Notes under the pieces: generated by a model | What the model was told of the DNA's origin: nothing | What the model saw: only the letters and a program-made list of their open reading frames with translations | Database searches by the model: none | In this document: piece by piece, positions 6,918-10,038 of the stretch | How the letters are laid out: each line of letters starts with the position of its first letter | How positions within the stretch are numbered: position 1 is the first letter of the stretch | From: JBLHGU01 sp047615875 | GTDB taxonomy: Bacteria > Pseudomonadota > Gammaproteobacteria > Arenicellales > CAJQKF01 | NCBI GenBank assembly: GCA_047615875.1 | Contig: JBLHGU010000188.1 | Span: 1-10,038, forward strand | Direction: 5' to 3' | DNA: 10,038 nt | Program-made: the position numbers and the translations under genes

Positions 6918-7271
6918 ATGAAAATAGATATCCAGACCAGGCAACTGTCGCTATCGCGAAACGTTTGCCACTATGCTGAACAGAAAGTACGTAACGTCTT
7001 TACCCGCTTTGATGAACGCATTAACAAAGTGTCTTTATGGTTATCCGATGTCAATGGCTCCAAAGGTGGGCTCGATAAGAACTGTCAGATACACATCCTG
7101 ATGTCTGGAAAACCCGATGTGGTTATCAAGGAAACTCGTGGAACCCTGCATTTAGCGATCAATCGAGCGATGGATCGTGCCGCACAAGCAGTCGTGAGAA
7201 AACTAGACCGTCAGCGCAGCCGCAGAAAGCAGTCTGCGGGCATGCTCCCGGTCCTGTCTGAACCTGTGTAA
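6918..7271 (+). CDS. Short HPF/RaiA-family ribosome-associated protein
   Basis: This is a 117-aa protein of the S30AE (HPF/RaiA/YfiA) family. It begins MKIDIQTRQLSLS, then shows the alternating strand and helix pattern of the fold. The stretch GGLDKNCQIHILM (residues 50-62) is followed by PDVVIKETRGTLHLAINRAMDRAA and a strongly basic helix with KLDRQRSRRK near the end. Family members bind the 30S decoding region and stabilise idle ribosomes during stress or starvation. Only the short N-terminal domain is present; there is no C-terminal dimerisation domain like that of long HPF. Two ATGs are possible. AGAGGAG ends at 6914, directly against the ATG at 6915, so the ATG at 6918 has the better spacing. 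The gene is followed 40 bases later by yccA on the same strand. Family assignment is good; the exact role (HPF, RaiA or a variant) is open. Confidence 0.82.
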   Translation: MKIDIQTRQLSLSRNVCHYAEQKVRNVFTRFDERINKVSLWLSDVNGSKGGLDKNCQIHILMSGKPDVVIKETRGTLHLAINRAMDRAAQAVVRKLDRQRSRRKQSAGMLPVLSEPV

Positions 7272-7311
7272 CCTAAACTGCTAAATTATCTGAGATATAA
7301 AGAAACCGATC

Positions 7312-7986
7312 ATGAATGAATCTACCCTAAAAACAGCTTACGACACTTCGACGACGAGGTTCGTCTCGACCAATAAGGTCATTAGAAACACCTATACCCT
7401 GCTTGCCATGACCCTGCTTTTCAGCGGGCTAACGGCCAGTGTTTCCGTCATGTTCAATCTACCGCATCCCGGCTTACTTTTAACCCTGGGTGGCTACTTT
7501 GGACTGTTATTTTTGACCACCCGCTACCGTGACAGTGCTCTGGGGCTGGCATTTGTGTTTGCGCTCACCGGGTTCATGGGATTCACTCTCGGGCCGATTA
7601 TCAATGCATATCTCGCAATGGCGAATGGCCCTCAGATTGTCATGATGGCGATGGGATCAACCGGGGCAATTTTCCTCAGTCTTTCGGGTTATGCACTTGT
7701 GAGTCGCAAAGACTTTAGCTTTATGGGCAGCTTCCTGATGGTAGGTATACTGGTTGCATTTATTGCAGGACTAGCCGCGATTTTCTTCGAGATACCATCC
7801 CTTTCACTGGCTGTTTCATCCATGTTCGTGCTTTTGATGTCCGGTCTTATCCTGCATCAAACCAGCAGCTTAATCCACGGTGGTGAAACCAATTACATCA
7901 TGGCGACAGTAACCCTGTACGTTTCTATATTCAACCTTTTCACCAGCCTGCTACACCTGCTCGGATTTATGAACTCCAGCGAATAA
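7312..7986 (+). CDS. yccA: YccA-like Bax inhibitor-1 family membrane protein, FtsH modulator
   Basis: This 224-aa inner-membrane protein has seven predicted helices and the same size as E. coli YccA (219 aa). Matches to that family include the N-terminal STNKVIRNTY (19-28), GFMGFTLGPIINAYL (87-101), SRKDFSFMGSFLM (131-143) and the C-terminal IHGGETNYIMATVTLYVS (188-205). In E. coli YccA is both a substrate and an inhibitor of the FtsH protease and protects a jammed SecY translocon; wider family members include calcium-leak channels. The gene follows the HPF-like gene after 40 bases with no terminator between them, so cotranscription is likely. The ribosome binding site is weak (AAAGAAA at 7299-7305). 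A strong terminator follows the stop codon. The family call is firm; the FtsH role is carried over from the E. coli protein. Confidence 0.88.
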   Translation: MNESTLKTAYDTSTTRFVSTNKVIRNTYTLLAMTLLFSGLTASVSVMFNLPHPGLLLTLGGYFGLLFLTTRYRDSALGLAFVFALTGFMGFTLGPIINAYLAMANGPQIVMMAMGSTGAIFLSLSGYALVSRKDFSFMGSFLMVGILVAFIAGLAAIFFEIPSLSLAVSSMFVLLMSGLILHQTSSLIHGGETNYIMATVTLYVSIFNLFTSLLHLLGFMNSSE

Positions 7987-8015
7987 TATTTCCCACCCCC
8001 CCTAGTAGAACCTTA

Positions 8016-8064
8016 GACCCGTGTTAGAGGGTAATCCCCCTCTAACTTCAGCGGGTCATTTTTT
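8016..8064 (+). terminator. Bipartite rho-independent terminator after yccA
   Basis: An outer stem GACCCG (8016-8021) pairs with CGGGTC (8052-8057). Inside it GTTAGAGGG (8023-8031) pairs perfectly over 9 bases with CCCTCTAAC (8038-8046) around a 6-base loop. A single T and the five-base TTCAG form the internal bulge. The structure is followed by a T run at 8059-8064. There is no T run on the other side for minus-strand transcripts, so it should end the hpf-yccA transcript only. Confidence 0.9.
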
Positions 8065-8100
8065 AATTCCTGCTCCTGAACCAATAATCACTGTCATCAA

Positions 8101-8160
8101 ATATACTCAGTCCGACCTTCAGGTATCTGGAGATGTAAAACAGCCGTGTATATACTAAGT
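8101..8160. repeat. Short direct repeat ATATACTnAGT upstream of the ATP-grasp gene
   Basis: ATATACTCAGT (8101-8111) recurs as ATATACTAAGT (8150-8160), 10 of 11 identical, with the copies 49 bases apart. The second copy contains the predicted -10 hexamer. The pair could be tandem -10 elements, regulator half-sites, or chance in an A+T-rich leader. Confidence 0.3.
8128..8156 (+). promoter_or_regulatory. Candidate promoter of the ATP-grasp gene
   Basis: TGGAGA (8128-8133) and TATACT (8151-8156) are separated by 17 bases and match four and five of six consensus positions. The predicted start near 8163 leaves a leader of about 30 bases. A promoter is expected here because the terminator at 8016-8064 isolates the downstream gene. 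The rest of the 207-base gap (7987-8193) holds a C7 tract at 7996-8002 and the direct repeat described separately. Confidence 0.4.
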
Positions 8161-8193
8161 TGATTTCAGCAATATCATTATTCGGCCCTTTAA

Positions 8194-9144
8194 ATGAAAA
8201 TTAATGTCTTATTCGAGCACCCAAATTGGTCTGACGCCCTGATTGATGTATTTCGTACGAGAGACGTCACGCTCGATTTAACCAATATCGCCGAACTTGC
8301 TTTCGATACTGATCTAAAAGATTTACCTCCGACTGATTTGATCATCAATCGTATCAACATCATGCCTTCGGCTGAACGTCCACCCCAGGTGGTTTTTCAA
8401 ACACTACATTATCTCAGTTTTCTTGAGCTGACCGGTACCAGGATGATCAATGGATCACGCGCCCATTTTATCGGTTCATCAAAAGCCATGCAAAACGGTA
8501 TCTTCACCAAACTAGGCTTAGCCTGTCCAAAAGCGATTGCAATATATCGGATTGAAGATGCGTTGGCAGCCGCGGATAAAATGGATTATCCGGTGATCGT
8601 TAAACCCAATATTGGTGGATCAGGCAGCGGTATCGCCAAATTTGATTCGCGTCAGGAACTCGTCGATGCCGTAAAAATACGATCTCTTGATCTTGGCGTT
8701 GACCGAACCGGCCTGGTACAACAATACATCAACTCGGATGGTTTTATTTACCGAATAGAAATTCTTGGTGATCAGTTGTTTTACAGCATTCGCCAGTCAA
8801 TACAGGAGAACAATTTTAATTACTGCGCGGCTGACGGCTGTGCCAGTGAACAACCTGAAGCCAGCGAAGCAGACGAATTCGATTTCTGTGCCATCGCCGG
8901 TGGCGAGAGAATTCAAACATTTGATGCTGAGCCTGAAATTATTCAGGACGTCATAAAAATTGTACAAGCCTGCGAAGCAGATGTCGGTGGAGTGGAGTAT
9001 TTCATTGATACCGATACAGGCAGGCCCTGCTATTACGACTTTAATCCCTATTCTAATTTCGTGACAAACGGAGAAGCTTTATTAGGTTTTAGCCCAGAAC
9101 AGCGTTACGTTGATTTTGTGCTTAGTCAATATAACCACCCATAA
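8194..9144 (+). CDS. RimK-like ATP-grasp family ligase
   Basis: This is a 316-aa protein of the ATP-grasp superfamily, nearest to the RimK (amide or peptide ligase) group. The N-terminal part to about residue 95 is a Rossmann-like domain containing INGSRAHFIGSSKAM. ATP-binding features follow: Lys97, then PVIVKPNIGGSGSGIAKF (133-150) with Lys137 and the glycine-rich loop, the QQYI segment near 176-179, and the metal-binding end VGGVEYFIDTDTGRPCYYDFNPY with Glu268, Asp282 and Asn284. Such enzymes use ATP to join a carboxylate to an amine through an acyl phosphate; RimK adds glutamates to ribosomal protein S6. Acceptor and donor are not identifiable here. A region at 211-232 holds three cysteines (211, 216, 232) in an acidic loop. 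No partner gene for peptide modification is seen; the gene stands alone between a terminator and a convergent gene. The ATG at 8194 has no clear ribosome binding site. Confidence 0.85.
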   Translation: MKINVLFEHPNWSDALIDVFRTRDVTLDLTNIAELAFDTDLKDLPPTDLIINRINIMPSAERPPQVVFQTLHYLSFLELTGTRMINGSRAHFIGSSKAMQNGIFTKLGLACPKAIAIYRIEDALAAADKMDYPVIVKPNIGGSGSGIAKFDSRQELVDAVKIRSLDLGVDRTGLVQQYINSDGFIYRIEILGDQLFYSIRQSIQENNFNYCAADGCASEQPEASEADEFDFCAIAGGERIQTFDAEPEIIQDVIKIVQACEADVGGVEYFIDTDTGRPCYYDFNPYSNFVTNGEALLGFSPEQRYVDFVLSQYNHP

Positions 9145-9162
9145 ACTTCGATGGCTCTACGG

Positions 9163-10038
9163 TCACCAGTAATGCGCATAAGAAAGGCTAACTTGTTGTT
9201 TAATGCCACTTGACCTAATGTAGTCAAACAGGACTTCTGACTGAGCATTAACACTAACTCTGGCCCTTAAAACTGTCTGTAAGCTATCCTCATCATCATT
9301 GACTTCTAAATGCAGCGCGAACATTGAGATCGGACGAAAAACCAGTCCCAACGCGAGCGAAACTTTAAGATCCTGCTCCGCATGTTCGTTATAGCGTGTA
9401 TCCAGCATAGCGTAGCAAAGAAAACCCCCCAGGTATATCGATTTACCGATGCCGAAACGACCAAACAGCCCATGTCGAACGGGGTTGTACTCGCCTGACT
9501 CGTATCCCAGGTTTAAGCGCCAGGACAATAATCCATCCGATTTTAACGAATTCGCCGTTGTCTGGTATTTCCCAACTTCTATAAATGTAAAACGTCCTAA
9601 ATTAACTTCATCATCAAAAATTCCAAATCGGGTATCCAGAGCGATAAACACCGTGTCTCTGGTCTTGCCTTCAGGGCGACTAGTCAAATCGTGATAGGTA
9701 GCGGCGAATGCTAACTCGGAAAATCCATCCGTATAATCTCGATCTACTTTACTCACTCTCCATTGAGAAGTTCGCGTGCCTTGAGTGGGTGGAGGCTGGG
9801 CTGGTTTTTGATTAATGCTTTCAGTCACAGGCAATTGTAACCGAGTTAATAACCAGTGATTACGAATGCCTTTGAGGGCTTCAGCGTTATCACTATCGTC
9901 ATATATTTTGTATTGATAGTAACGAATAATCGTATCGATAACACGTGCGGATTTTTGTCGATCAGTAATCGATAGAGCGCCATGTTCGCCAGAAACCAGT
10001 TCGTCAAAGACCTGCTTTTCATCGTCTGATAAAAGATT
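9163..10038 (-). CDS. C-terminal part of a DUF4105 (Lnb-type) family envelope protein, N-terminus outside window
   Basis: The frame stays open from TGA at 9163-9165 to the right edge, giving 291 visible residues. A TTG at 9834-9832 is internal and not a start, because coding-like residues continue upstream (LLSDDEKQVFDELVSGEHGA, then a helix with IIRYYQYKIY). The visible part has a helical segment, a proline/glutamine linker, then about 190 residues of alternating short strands with FSELAFAATYHDLT, SWRLNLGYESGEYN and a terminal VSLSYAHYW. The aromatic C-terminus and strand pattern look like a beta-barrel or sheet domain. This matches my memory of the region that follows the DUF4105 domain (related to lipoprotein N-acyltransferase Lnb) in proteobacterial proteins. 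The catalytic domain and signal peptide would lie to the right, so activity cannot be judged. It converges with the ATP-grasp gene with an 18-base gap that shows no terminator. Confidence 0.7.
   Translation of the reverse strand, partial: NLLSDDEKQVFDELVSGEHGALSITDRQKSARVIDTIIRYYQYKIYDDSDNAEALKGIRNHWLLTRLQLPVTESINQKPAQPPPTQGTRTSQWRVSKVDRDYTDGFSELAFAATYHDLTSRPEGKTRDTVFIALDTRFGIFDDEVNLGRFTFIEVGKYQTTANSLKSDGLLSWRLNLGYESGEYNPVRHGLFGRFGIGKSIYLGGFLCYAMLDTRYNEHAEQDLKVSLALGLVFRPISMFALHLEVNDDEDSLQTVLRARVSVNAQSEVLFDYIRSSGIKQQVSLSYAHYW

Noticed and set aside
8194..9144. Functional link between the RimK-like ligase and the HPF-like gene through ribosome modification
   Set aside because: A strong terminator and a separate promoter separate them, and RimK-like enzymes have many different substrates; proximity alone does not support it.
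9163..9834. A complete 223-aa protein on the minus strand starting at TTG 9834
   Set aside because: The same frame continues without a stop to the right edge with protein-like sequence, so the gene is cut by the window.
1..10038. CRISPR arrays, insertion sequences, attachment sites, tRNA or rRNA genes
   Set aside because: Reading both strands I saw no spaced repeat series, transposase-like product, terminal inverted repeats with target duplication, or tRNA-like cloverleaf with a conserved T-loop.

Overview
The window (about 47% G+C by eye) looks like a gammaproteobacterial chromosome segment. The closest family resemblances I can recall for the NhaR-type regulator and the YccA-type Bax-inhibitor protein are the enterobacterial proteins. 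Coding density is high, most intergenic gaps are short, and I see no mobile elements, CRISPR arrays or RNA genes. Three genes or cut genes needed their limits corrected: the first gene runs off the left edge, the last runs off the right edge, and the third antiporter-like gene most likely starts at 4167.

Region 1 (1-5867, + strand) is the distal part of an Mrp/Mnh-type multisubunit cation/proton antiporter operon. In order it holds the end of a DUF4040-MnhB (MrpB) gene, mrpC, two ND4/ND5-like antiporter subunits (497 and 489 aa), a small two-helix membrane protein (89 aa), and a third, more divergent antiporter-like subunit (566 aa). Every junction overlaps by 1 to 8 bases, which suggests one translationally coupled transcript. 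Subunits E, F and G and the promoter are presumably to the left, outside the window. A canonical Mrp complex has two antiporter-like subunits (A and D). This layout has three, and the third lacks the lysine normally found in TM7.

Region 2 (5899-6914) holds a convergent nhaR, a LysR-type Na+-responsive regulator, with a 95-bp divergent promoter region. Its position beside an Mrp operon rather than nhaA suggests that it controls the antiporter.

Region 3 (6918-8064, + strand) holds a short HPF/RaiA-like ribosome-associated protein followed by yccA, a Bax-inhibitor-1 family modulator of FtsH. The pair is closed by a strong bipartite rho-independent terminator. Region 4 (8065-9144) is a separately transcribed RimK-like ATP-grasp ligase. 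Region 5 (9163 to the right edge, - strand) is the C-terminal part of a DUF4105-type envelope protein.

Taken together, regions 1-3 suggest a locus for ion homeostasis and stress: a Na+/H+ antiporter, its probable Na+ sensor, a ribosome-protecting factor and a membrane-protease modulator. The functional links between these units are inference from position.
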